A DNA stretch of 35,568 nt from Bacteroidales bacterium. Lineage in GTDB: Bacteria; Bacteroidota; Bacteroidia; Bacteroidales; P3. Below the pieces are notes generated by a model. That model saw nothing but the letters and a program-made list of their open reading frames with translations. It ran no database searches and was not told where the DNA came from. The DNA lies in assembly GCA_017555745.1 (NCBI GenBank), contig JAFZFU010000105.1, positions 1 through 35,568 of the forward strand. The letters run 5' to 3'. This document shows positions 15,346 to 23,470 of this stretch, piece after piece. The position numbers and the translations under genes were made by a program. Numbering within the stretch: position 1 is the first letter of the stretch; every line of letters begins with the position of its first letter.

Positions 15346-17481
15346 TTATTCCATTTCTTTTATTCTGCCATCAAAATAGTTGTTCCAATCGGATTCTTTG
15401 TATTTCTCCAAACTGCCTTTGGGTACTAATAGTGTAGTATTGTTAGGGTTGGGAAAAACTTCTATCTCTAATGTTGGTGGTTCTTTTGCCAAACAAGTGA
15501 TGGTGATAAGGTTGGGGCAATTGTGAAATGCCATATCTCCGATTTTTATAACATTCTTTGGGATAGTGATTGTTGTCAATTTGCTGCATCCTGTAAATGT
15601 ACCTGTCTTTATATATTTAATATTGTTGGGTAGTTCTATAGAACTCAAACTACTACAATAATTAAAAGCATATTCTTCTATATCCTTTATGCTGTTAGGT
15701 AATGTGACAGATTTCAAATTTATACAATTGGCAAATATTCCTATTGGTAACACTTCTATACCTTGTGGTATGGTTATTGAAGATAAATTACTACAATTCA
15801 AAAATACACTGTTACCAATATATTTGACACTATTGGGTATGGTTATTGAAGATAAATTATTACAGTCCAAAAATGCTGCATCTTTGATGGTATCTATACT
15901 ATTGGGTATTGTAATTGATGTTAGGTTTTTGCAAAATCTGAATGTGCCATATTCAATAGTTTTTATGCTGTTGGGAATAACAATAGAGGTTAGTTTTAAA
16001 CAGCAAGTGAAAGCTCCCTCTCCAATATATTTTATATTATCATTCAAGGTGATATTTTTTAGTTTTTTACATTCAGAAAAAGCATTATTTCCAATAGTGT
16101 CGATGCTGTTGGGTAGATAGACTGTGGTTAAACTTGAACAATAACTAAATGCTCCTTCTCCAATATATTTTACACCGTTGGGTATATCGATAGATTTTAA
16201 ATTTGAACAGTTGTAGAATGCTTCTCTTTCTACACGTACCACACTGTTAGGTATATTTACCTTGCTTAATTTATGGCAATATTTGAATGTATTACTTTCA
16301 ATAGTTGTGATACTGTTGGGTATGGAAATTGAAACTAAGTTTGTGCAACTCATAAATGCTCCTTGGGATATTAGTCGTGTTCCATTAATGATGGTGTACT
16401 TGCCCTTTATTTTATTGTTTACTTCTATCAAACAATTGTCTTTGTATAATACATCGCCATTCCAATTACTTTTGTCATAGTAGAAAGCAGTGCTGCTAAA
16501 AGCATTTTTCCCGATATGTTCTACTGATGTTGGAATGGTAAAATTGCTTAGATTGGTACAAGAGTTAAATGCCTCATCTTCTATATGCGTGATGCTGTTG
16601 GGAATGTGTATGCTTCTTAAACTGCTGCAACCTTCGAATGTTGAATATTTAATGGTTTTGATACTTTGTGGTATGTTTATTGAAGACAAACTGCTACATC
16701 CCCTAAAAGCTAATCCGCCTATATGCTCTATGCTGTTGGAAATATCTACAGAGTGTAAATTTTCACAATATTCGAAAGCTGAATGATTGATGTTGCAAAC
16801 AGTGTTTGGAATAACTACCGATGTCAGATTCTTGCAATCTAAGAATGCATGAGCAGCAATCAGTCGTGTTCCATTCTTTATAGAATATTCTCCACTTATC
16901 AGTGTGTCTGCCGAAAGCAAACATCCATCTTTATACAGTACGTTATCTGTCCAATTATCTTTGTTGTTGAAAAATGCTGTGTTGTGAAAAGCTTGTGTTC
17001 CGATATATTCTACTGTGTGGGGAATATTGAACGATGATAAGTTGCTGCAATCATAAAATGCATATCCAGAAATGCTACTCATATTGCTTGGTATATTGAT
17101 AGATGTCAAACTACTACAATATTTAAAAGCATTTATGCCTATGTGGGTTACACTATTGGGAATGCTTATAGAGGTTAGATTTATACACCCCATAAACGAA
17201 CTGAAAGATATTGACTTGATTCCATCTGATATATTCACAGTTTTCAAATTCTTTAAGGAGGTAATTCTGCCTATGTCAGAAATATCAATAACATTATATG
17301 TTTTATCATTATAATCTACCTTGGCAGGAATGTTTAAGTCTGCTATATTTGTGTCAACTATTCTTGTATATACATTATTAATATCATCAATTGAGTAACT
17401 TAAACCATCTTTGACAAAATCTTGTGCAAATATCACATTCACACATGTTATTGCTATCAGTGCTAATATTATCCGTTTCAT
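15346..17481 (-). CDS. BspA-like leucine-rich repeat (LRR_5) secreted protein, 711 aa
   Basis: This is the first and largest gene of the array. After the signal peptide (MKRIILALIAITCVNVIFAQ) come about 24 LRR_5 repeats, interrupted twice by a non-LRR block of the form NWxxxVLYKDxCLI...GxYxIxNGTRLI (about residues 175-210 and 345-385), as seen in other BspA-type proteins. The C-terminal cap is KGSLEKYKESDWNNYFDGRI followed by KEME. No Cys lipidation site or T9SS tail is present. It begins 182 nt from the end of miaB; I found no TAnnTTTG promoter in that AT-rich gap, so how the operon is driven is unknown. Internal DNA repeats make copy-number change in the LRR region likely. Confidence 0.88.
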   Translation of the reverse strand: MKRIILALIAITCVNVIFAQDFVKDGLSYSIDDINNVYTRIVDTNIADLNIPAKVDYNDKTYNVIDISDIGRITSLKNLKTVNISDGIKSISFSSFMGCINLTSISIPNSVTHIGINAFKYCSSLTSINIPSNMSSISGYAFYDCSNLSSFNIPHTVEYIGTQAFHNTAFFNNKDNWTDNVLYKDGCLLSADTLISGEYSIKNGTRLIAAHAFLDCKNLTSVVIPNTVCNINHSAFEYCENLHSVDISNSIEHIGGLAFRGCSSLSSINIPQSIKTIKYSTFEGCSSLRSIHIPNSITHIEDEAFNSCTNLSNFTIPTSVEHIGKNAFSSTAFYYDKSNWNGDVLYKDNCLIEVNNKIKGKYTIINGTRLISQGAFMSCTNLVSISIPNSITTIESNTFKYCHKLSKVNIPNSVVRVEREAFYNCSNLKSIDIPNGVKYIGEGAFSYCSSLTTVYLPNSIDTIGNNAFSECKKLKNITLNDNIKYIGEGAFTCCLKLTSIVIPNSIKTIEYGTFRFCKNLTSITIPNSIDTIKDAAFLDCNNLSSITIPNSVKYIGNSVFLNCSNLSSITIPQGIEVLPIGIFANCINLKSVTLPNSIKDIEEYAFNYCSSLSSIELPNNIKYIKTGTFTGCSKLTTITIPKNVIKIGDMAFHNCPNLITITCLAKEPPTLEIEVFPNPNNTTLLVPKGSLEKYKESDWNNYFDGRIKEME

Positions 17482-17600
17482 GACTATGAAGTTTTAATTA
17501 AAAACGAAATTTTTAATGTTTTAGTATTTTAATTTTTTAAAGAAGACTATGTCGAATAGATAATATATGGTGGTGTATGTAATTAGGCTGGTGGTGTATA

Positions 17601-17643
17601 AAAAAAATCCCATATATGTCTTTTGTGGTACATATATGGGATT
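17601..17643 (-). terminator. Intrinsic terminator after miaB
   Basis: A perfect 14-bp stem (arms 17606-17619 and 17630-17643) reads on the minus strand AATCCCATATATGT, loop, complement, then a run of T residues (the A run at 17601-17607). It starts 20 nt after the miaB stop and separates miaB from the BspA-like operon. Confidence 0.88.
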
Positions 17644-17663
17644 GATTGTATATTATGAGTGTT

Positions 17664-19001
17664 TTATTCTGCCAATTCGCCTATCAGTGTGGCGGATGTA
17701 CATTTAAGTACTTTTACTTTTACATATTCTCCCGGTTGGTGGTTGCCACGGTCAAATACTATTACTTTATTTTGGCTATTTCGGCCGAATAGTTGTTCTT
17801 TGTTACGTTTGGATACACCTTCTATCAATACCTCGAATGTTTTGCCTACGTCTTTTTGGTAGCTGGCCAGCGACAACTGTCCCTGCAAAGCTATTATTTC
17901 TTCCAAACGGCGTGTCTTTTCTTCTTCTGATACATCGTCTTTCAAATACTTGTGTGCATAGGTGTTTGGTCGCATGGAGTATTTAAACATAAAAGCGTAG
18001 TCGTATCCCACTTTGCCGAATAGGTCGAGGGTTTGCTTGTGGTCTTCTTCTGTTTCGCCACAAAAACCTGCTATCACGTCGGTGGTTATTGCACAGTCGG
18101 GCATATATGAGCGTATGGCATTTATTCTGTCCATATACCATTCCACTGTATATTTTCTGTTCATCAGTTTAAGCATTCTGCTACTACCGCTTTGCACCGG
18201 CAGGTGAATGCATTTGCATATATTGTCGTATGCCGCCATCACTTCCAATAGTTTGTCGCTAAGATCTTTTGGATGCGATGTGGAGTATCTTACTCTCAGC
18301 ATCGGGCTTATTTCTGCCACACGTTTCATCAGTTCGGGGAAGTCTACATTGTCTCCGTCGTCGGTCCATTTGTATGAGTTTACATTTTGTCCCAACAATG
18401 TTACTTCTTTATAACCGTTTTCGAACAAACGTTTTGCTTCAGCCACTATGGTTTTAGGATCGCGGCTGCGTTCACGACCTCTGGTGTAGGGCACTACGCA
18501 GTATGCGCAAAAGTTTTCGCAACCTCTCATTATGCTTATAAATGCCGATATGCCGTTACTGCCTAAACGTACAGGGTCTATTTCGGCGTATGTTTCTTCT
18601 TCCGAAAGAATTACATTGGCGGCTTTGACTCCGCTTTCCACTTCTTTAAGCATAGCGGGCAACGAGCGATAAGCATCCGGACCTACCACCAAGTTTACAT
18701 TGTCTTCTTCTTCCATCAATTGGTCTTTGAGGCGTTCTGCCATGCAACCAAGCACACCTATCTTTAACCAACTGCGTTTGCGTTGCAAGGCTTTTAACTC
18801 TTTGAGGCGTTTGCGTATGCGTTGTTCGGCGTTGTCGCGTATGGCGCATGTGTTGATTAATATATAATCGGCTTCATTTATATCGGTGGTAAGGTTATAT
18901 TCGTCGTTGCTAAGTATCGAGCCTACTATCTCGCTGTCCGAGAAGTTCATTTGACATCCGTAGGTTTCGATAAATACTTTTTGCTTATTTCTTTCTTCCA
19001 T
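17664..19001 (-). CDS. miaB: tRNA-2-methylthio-N6-dimethylallyladenosine synthase
   Basis: This radical-SAM methylthiotransferase adds the 2-methylthio group to i6A37 in tRNAs reading UNN codons. In 445 residues it has the N-terminal MTTase domain with three cluster-binding cysteines (Cys16 in YGCQMNFSDSE, Cys52 in NTCAIRDNAEQ, Cys86 in LGCMAER). The radical-SAM motif CxxxCxxC follows (Cys161, Cys165, Cys168 in GCENFCAYCVVPYTRGRERSR), and a TRAM RNA-binding domain ends the protein (about 380-442). The CQMN and NTCAIRD signatures favour MiaB over MtaB or RimO. It follows the M14 peptidase gene by 15 nt and ends in a strong terminator, so it is the last gene of the 21674-17664 run. Confidence 0.95.
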   Translation of the reverse strand: MEERNKQKVFIETYGCQMNFSDSEIVGSILSNDEYNLTTDINEADYILINTCAIRDNAEQRIRKRLKELKALQRKRSWLKIGVLGCMAERLKDQLMEEEDNVNLVVGPDAYRSLPAMLKEVESGVKAANVILSEEETYAEIDPVRLGSNGISAFISIMRGCENFCAYCVVPYTRGRERSRDPKTIVAEAKRLFENGYKEVTLLGQNVNSYKWTDDGDNVDFPELMKRVAEISPMLRVRYSTSHPKDLSDKLLEVMAAYDNICKCIHLPVQSGSSRMLKLMNRKYTVEWYMDRINAIRSYMPDCAITTDVIAGFCGETEEDHKQTLDLFGKVGYDYAFMFKYSMRPNTYAHKYLKDDVSEEEKTRRLEEIIALQGQLSLASYQKDVGKTFEVLIEGVSKRNKEQLFGRNSQNKVIVFDRGNHQPGEYVKVKVLKCTSATLIGELAE

Positions 19002-19016
19002 TTTATATCTATATTT

Positions 19017-20690
19017 TTATTGCTTTACAAACGTAAATATTCTGTTTTTCGTATCTGATGTTGTATGTATTTCTATTATATATATTCCCGAAGGGAGTTC
19101 GGCGGTATCGATAATGGTGCCGAAGGTGTTCGCTTTGTGTGTCGAAATTACTTTTCCGGCAATGTCGAACAGGGTATATTCAACAATGGTCTCGCCCGAT
19201 GTTATCTGTATGTGGTCGGTGCAGGGGTTTGGGTATACCTTTATATCGTCGGGGGCGTTGTTGCCTTTCGATAGTTCTATGTCGATGTTTACCTTGTCGG
19301 GATATGAGTATTGTATATCCTTTATTTCTTTGGTTATATATCCCGGTGCCGACACAGATATTGTATATTTTCCGTCGGCTATGGGGCGGTAAAAGTGGCC
19401 GTTATCTTTGCAACTGTATATGTCGGAGTTATCTTTGTCGTGGTTGTATATATGTATAAGAGCTTCTACGGGTTGTTTGGTTGCGGAGTCTGTAACGATC
19501 CCGTGTATGCCTTTGTGCACTTCGCTTATATAGTCTATAAGGGCTCGGTGTTGTGTGTTCCAATAGTCTTGCAGCATAGTTGTCGACAATAGTTTATCGA
19601 GCGATACTTCCATTGTTATCTCGCGTATGCGTTGGTAGTAGTTCATATAGTCTTGTCGGCCTCTGTTTATTACATACCAATTTCCGCCTTGCACATATCC
19701 GTTTGTGTAGTCGGTGGAAAAACTATAGGGGTCTATTCTTCGGCAGGTGTTTATAAAACGTTGGCATACTTCTATCCACCATTTATAATCGGCGGTCTTT
19801 TTTGATTGTGCCGTAAACGAGTCCCACGGATAGTTAAGCACTTCGGCGCCGCCATGCAGATTTGCAGCCATTACAAAGTCGTGTTTTTCCACATAGTTTA
19901 TCATGGCAGTGTTTTCTATTTGAACGTCGCTTGGTTGTGTTGTTTTCCATGGGTCGGGATAGTTGCGGTTTAGATCCACACGGTTGGCGTTGTAGCGTGT
20001 CGAACCCACCACGCTGTTGGTGTCTTTATAATATGTGCCGTCGGGGTTGGCAAGCGGGTTTATGTATATCTGTGTTGTGTTTACGAGTGTGGTAAGTTCT
20101 TGGTCGGTGTTGTAGGCCGACAGCAGTGTGTTTATCAAGCGCAGCATAAGATAATAGCCCGTTACTTCATCGCCGTGTATGGTGGAGGAGTAGAAAAATT
20201 CGGGCTCGGCTTCGTTGCTGTTTACATTGTCGGATATCTTTACAGCCAATATAAGTAGTCCTTTGTTGGAATAGCCTATGGTGTCCACCCGGCATATATC
20301 GCCGTATTGCTGCTCGAAGTACTCCATCATTTTCAGATATGTGTTATAGGTAGGGTACTTGTCCCATTCCAGCATTTCGTCGACGTTGGAGGCCATGTAT
20401 ACAGCCTTGGGATAATGTTTTTGTTTTACAGCAAAAGGGTAGGAGAGGGCAAGGAAGTTTTTAAACTCTTCTTTGTTGGCGTATGCCGTTATGGTATCGC
20501 GGCGCCAACTGTCGATGGATATAATGTCGGAAAACAGTGCAACCTTGCTGTTGTCCTTTTCTTCGAACGAAAATATAATCTCGCTATTGTCGGCAAACAA
20601 ACTATCGATATTCAAAACATATTGGGCATTGCTGCTTGCGTGTATGGCAATGGCAAGAATACATAGCAATATATTTTTGAATCCATGCAT
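19017..20690 (-). CDS. Secreted M14 zinc carboxypeptidase with T9SS sorting tail
   Basis: Domains in order are: signal peptide (to about residue 23), an N-terminal region, the peptidase M14 domain (about 110-385), a carboxypeptidase regulatory-like beta-sandwich (about 395-470, GIHGIVTDSATKQPVEALIH) and a C-terminal T9SS type A sorting domain (VYPNPCTDHIQI to the end, KNRIFTFVKQ). Zinc ligands His172 and Glu175 (IHGDEVTG) and His279 (ANLHGG), substrate Arg242 (DLNRNYPDPW) and general base Glu361 (ITMEVS) are all present, so an active metallocarboxypeptidase is expected. The sorting tail predicts export through the outer membrane by the type IX system and anchoring on or release from the surface. 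It lies 30 nt after gtrA and 15 nt before miaB. Confidence 0.92.
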   Translation of the reverse strand: MHGFKNILLCILAIAIHASSNAQYVLNIDSLFADNSEIIFSFEEKDNSKVALFSDIISIDSWRRDTITAYANKEEFKNFLALSYPFAVKQKHYPKAVYMASNVDEMLEWDKYPTYNTYLKMMEYFEQQYGDICRVDTIGYSNKGLLILAVKISDNVNSNEAEPEFFYSSTIHGDEVTGYYLMLRLINTLLSAYNTDQELTTLVNTTQIYINPLANPDGTYYKDTNSVVGSTRYNANRVDLNRNYPDPWKTTQPSDVQIENTAMINYVEKHDFVMAANLHGGAEVLNYPWDSFTAQSKKTADYKWWIEVCQRFINTCRRIDPYSFSTDYTNGYVQGGNWYVINRGRQDYMNYYQRIREITMEVSLDKLLSTTMLQDYWNTQHRALIDYISEVHKGIHGIVTDSATKQPVEALIHIYNHDKDNSDIYSCKDNGHFYRPIADGKYTISVSAPGYITKEIKDIQYSYPDKVNIDIELSKGNNAPDDIKVYPNPCTDHIQITSGETIVEYTLFDIAGKVISTHKANTFGTIIDTAELPSGIYIIEIHTTSDTKNRIFTFVKQ

Positions 20691-20720
20691 ATTACTATAG
20701 GTGTTTGTAAGTGGGTTGTG

Positions 20721-21119
20721 TTATTTTGTTGCAAATGTAAAGTAGTAGTTTGCCAAGAAGTTCCAAACGGTGGCTACGCCTATTGCGCACAATTTGCTGA
20801 AATAGAAATTCCATTTAAGTTTCTCGTTTAGCAGCCAAAGCACCAAAGTGTTTATCGACAATCCCATTACCGACACGCCGAAAAACTCTATAAACTCTAA
20901 TCCTATCTTATCGTTGGCACTTTCGAAAGTCCATATTCTGTTTAGTATATAGTTGTTTGTGGCTGCCACACAAAAGCCTATTGCATTGGATAGCAACTTG
21001 TGTATTTTTATCTTTTCCTTGCAAACGTATGTAACCAAAAAATCGATAATGAGGCCCGAAAAGCCTACAATACCGAATTTTATAAACTTAAGGAAGAAAG
21101 CTTTAGTGAAAAAACTCAT
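20721..21119 (-). CDS. GtrA-family four-helix membrane protein
   Basis: At 132 residues with four predicted transmembrane helices (starting near residues 10, 38, 78 and 106), this matches the GtrA family. Signature stretches are FGIVGFSGLIIDFLVTY near the N-terminus, NAIGFCVAATNNYILNRIWTF in the middle, and ATVWNFLANYYFTF at the end. GtrA proteins are thought to help translocate undecaprenyl-phosphate-linked sugars across the inner membrane for modification of surface polysaccharides. No glycosyltransferase gene is beside it here, so the substrate is unknown. It begins 3 nt after the upstream secreted protein gene, so the two are probably co-translated. Confidence 0.88.
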   Translation of the reverse strand: MSFFTKAFFLKFIKFGIVGFSGLIIDFLVTYVCKEKIKIHKLLSNAIGFCVAATNNYILNRIWTFESANDKIGLEFIEFFGVSVMGLSINTLVLWLLNEKLKWNFYFSKLCAIGVATVWNFLANYYFTFATK

Positions 21120-21122
21120 GGT

Positions 21123-21674
21123 TTAATAGCGTAATCTTCTTTTCTTGTGTACTTTTTGAATATATTTCACTTCGCCGGGCTCGTTTACCTTCAAATCCCA
21201 TATCTTTTCGGTGTCGAGATTTATCTTTAAACTGAAGTAATGGCTGCAACCACCTTCAACAGTGGTTATTTCTTTGTCTAACTTTTCGTCTAATTTCTTG
21301 TCCCACACAAAGTTTATATACAATATTTTGGCACCGTATACATCGATAAAGCCTACATATTGACGTTTGTATTGCTTTATGTTTTCGTCTATCAGCGGAC
21401 AATTGTCTTGGTTTTCGTGGTCGCGATTGATATAGGCTATCTTTCTTTTTATCAGTTTTTCGGCTTTGTCAACATCGCTATGGCTGGGAGTATAACGACT
21501 TTCTTGGTTTTCTACGCCGAAGTCTACCCAAAAATCTTTGCTGAACAAATATCCTTCATAGTCGCTGGTTTGTATGTGGGTGCATGTCCACAAATAGCGT
21601 GTTTGTTGTTGGTTTTGTGCGTATCCGCTTAGTGCAATGCCAATGCAGAATATGGCTGATAATATCTTTCTCAT
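21123..21674 (-). CDS. Secreted protein of unknown function, 183 aa
   Basis: A signal peptide (MRKILSAIFCIGIALSGYAQ) is followed by about 160 residues in which I recognise no family. The mature part is rich in Tyr, Asp and Lys, contains three cysteines at most (TCTHIQ, NCPLI, GGCSHYF) and ends in a basic KKRRLRY. There is no lipobox and no T9SS tail, so a periplasmic location is most likely. It is the first gene of the run leading to gtrA (3 nt away). The 164 nt upstream show no clear promoter. Codon use resembles its neighbours, so I see no sign of recent transfer. Confidence 0.75.
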   Translation of the reverse strand: MRKILSAIFCIGIALSGYAQNQQQTRYLWTCTHIQTSDYEGYLFSKDFWVDFGVENQESRYTPSHSDVDKAEKLIKRKIAYINRDHENQDNCPLIDENIKQYKRQYVGFIDVYGAKILYINFVWDKKLDEKLDKEITTVEGGCSHYFSLKINLDTEKIWDLKVNEPGEVKYIQKVHKKRRLRY

Positions 21675-21790
21675 GTTTAATAATCGTTCAATATATAATT
21701 AAATTCACTTTGCTTAAACGTTTATGCTACAATATTATTGTATGCATACATAAAAAATATTTCAATTATTTTGTTGCACCATTCTGTCGG

Positions 21791-21818
21791 CAAAGTGTTT
21801 TTGTGTTGAAACACTTTG
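21791..21818 (-). terminator. Hairpin downstream of the DegQ-type protease gene
   Basis: CAAAGTGTTT at 21791-21800 pairs perfectly with AAACACTTTG at 21809-21818 (10 bp, 8-nt loop), 20 nt after the protease stop. No T tract follows on the minus strand, so termination function is only possible. Confidence 0.4.
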
Positions 21819-21838
21819 CTGCAAAGAATGTTATTCTG

Positions 21839-23257
21839 TTATAATTCAACTATATAATATAACTTTCGGTCGTTGCCTTTGTAGTATCCTTCTATTATTA
21901 CTTTGCCTTTAAGATATCGTATTTTTTCTATATCTTTTTTGTTGACTACGCTTTTTTTGTTTATTTCGGTTATTACAAAGCCGTTGCGTATTCCTATCTG
22001 AGCCAAGAAGGAGTTGCCCGTTTGTACTACCTCTATGCCATGCGAGAGATTCATTTTTCGGAGCATATCGGCGGAAGGTTGTTCAAATTTTGCACCATAC
22101 ATCTCGAAGGTGTTGCTGGTTTGGCGTTTCAGCAAATCGGTGGTGCCATGTATGTTTAGCAGCATTACCGTTGCGGTGTGCTGTTTGTTGTTGCGGTCGT
22201 ATATTACCGTTATTTCGTCGCCGGGACTGTATTTGCCCAATTCTTCCATAAGTTCGGCAAAACTGTTTACGGCAACATTGTTTATGGATAATATTATATC
22301 TCCGTCGCGCAGGCCTGCATTATAAGCGGCAGCACCTTTAAGCACACGACCCAAATATACTCCTTTTATCTCTTTAAGTCCTTTGTATTCGGCAATACGG
22401 CTGTCTACTTCGGCCACATTTACACCCAGATAGGCACGCTGCACATATCCATGTTGCTTAAGATCGTGGGCTACTTTGTGAGCAAGGTTGGAAGGTATGG
22501 CAAACGAATAGCCCGTATAATAGCCGTTGCCCGACGCTATGGCGGTGATTATGCCTATAAGTTTACCGTCGGCATCCACCAAGGCGCCTCCGCTATTGCC
22601 CGAATTGACGGCGGCATCGGTTTGTATAAACGATTCGATGGGGCTTTCCAAACCGTCGGTGTTTTCTATAATATCCATATTGCGGGCTTTGGCACTTATA
22701 ATGCCTGCCGTAACGGTGGAAGTAAGGTTGAAAGGGTTGCCTATGGCCAATACCCATTCGCCAACTTGAGCATTATCCGAGTTGCCCCATGGTATGGTTT
22801 GCAAACCGTCGGCAGATATCTTTATCAGCGCCAAATCGGTAGAAGGATCGTTGCCTACCAATGTGGCTTCGAAGGTGCGTTTGTCGTTCATGGTTACCGT
22901 TATGCGTTCGGCATCTTGTACCACATGGTTGTTGGTAATAATGTAGCCGTCGCTTTCTATTATAACTCCCGAGCCAAAGGCGGTGTAGGTCTGGTTTTTA
23001 ACGCCTTTGTTTATTATCATGCCAAAAAAGTTTTCGTAAAGCGGTGTGCTTTTGGTTAACTCGGTTTTGATGTGAACCACTGCATCAATGGTGTTTTGAG
23101 CCACGTCCGAAAAGTCTACATACCTAAGTTCCCTTGTGGCAGGGCTTTCTATTATAGGTGTGGGGGTACTTACTTCTTGTCGTTCGGACTGTGCCGTTTG
23201 GGTGCAGCCGGCAAGCAGCACGCTTGCAGCTATAATGCAATTCTTTTGTATATTCAT
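21839..23257 (-). CDS. DegQ/HtrA-type serine protease with lipoprotein signal
   Basis: This is a periplasmic quality-control protease of the HtrA family, 472 residues. The trypsin-like domain has the complete triad: His111 in ITNNHVV, Asp141 in STDLALIKI and Ser222 in NSGNSGGALVD. PDZ1 follows (about 265-360, with YLGVNVAEV and AAYNAGLRDGDIILSINN), then a shorter C-terminal PDZ2-like segment (about 380-472). The N-terminus ends in LLAGC, a good lipobox with Cys18 as the lipidated residue, so the protease should be anchored to a membrane by lipid rather than being soluble or held by a transmembrane helix. It lies 213 nt downstream of the DUF5103 gene on the same strand. Subtype (DegP, DegQ or DegS) cannot be decided from sequence. 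Confidence 0.93.
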   Translation of the reverse strand: MNIQKNCIIAASVLLAGCTQTAQSERQEVSTPTPIIESPATRELRYVDFSDVAQNTIDAVVHIKTELTKSTPLYENFFGMIINKGVKNQTYTAFGSGVIIESDGYIITNNHVVQDAERITVTMNDKRTFEATLVGNDPSTDLALIKISADGLQTIPWGNSDNAQVGEWVLAIGNPFNLTSTVTAGIISAKARNMDIIENTDGLESPIESFIQTDAAVNSGNSGGALVDADGKLIGIITAIASGNGYYTGYSFAIPSNLAHKVAHDLKQHGYVQRAYLGVNVAEVDSRIAEYKGLKEIKGVYLGRVLKGAAAYNAGLRDGDIILSINNVAVNSFAELMEELGKYSPGDEITVIYDRNNKQHTATVMLLNIHGTTDLLKRQTSNTFEMYGAKFEQPSADMLRKMNLSHGIEVVQTGNSFLAQIGIRNGFVITEINKKSVVNKKDIEKIRYLKGKVIIEGYYKGNDRKLYYIVEL

Positions 23258-23470
23258 ATCTCTTCAATTATTTGGTTTAGGTTATAATAAACTTGACTTG
23301 CCGGTTTTTAGTATATAACCATTAGTTAATAATATGCAAATCCATGACAAAACAACTTCTTTATCACTATTGCGAGATACAAGAAAATGCTTACCCTTTA
23401 TTATCAATCATTAAGACACCAAGCTACTCTACGCAGGCATAATGCTTTGTATATTACCTTTTCTATCTTT

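Noticed and set aside
19028..19035. Minus-strand TACGTTTG as a miaB promoter
   Set aside because: It lies within the end of the M14 peptidase gene, has no TTTG about 20 nt upstream, and miaB is only 15 nt from that gene, so co-transcription is simpler.
19065..20700. Several long plus-strand frames opposite the M14 peptidase gene (and similar ones opposite miaB, degQ and DUF5103)
   Set aside because: They lie antisense to genes with complete catalytic motifs and biased codon use. Their translations are Cys/Val/Tyr-rich without any recognisable domain.
20732..20739. Minus-strand TACATTTG upstream of the M14 peptidase gene
   Set aside because: It matches the -7 consensus but is the codon run for FTFA at the end of gtrA. 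The nearest TTTG is 24 nt away, so I left it as possible but unsupported.
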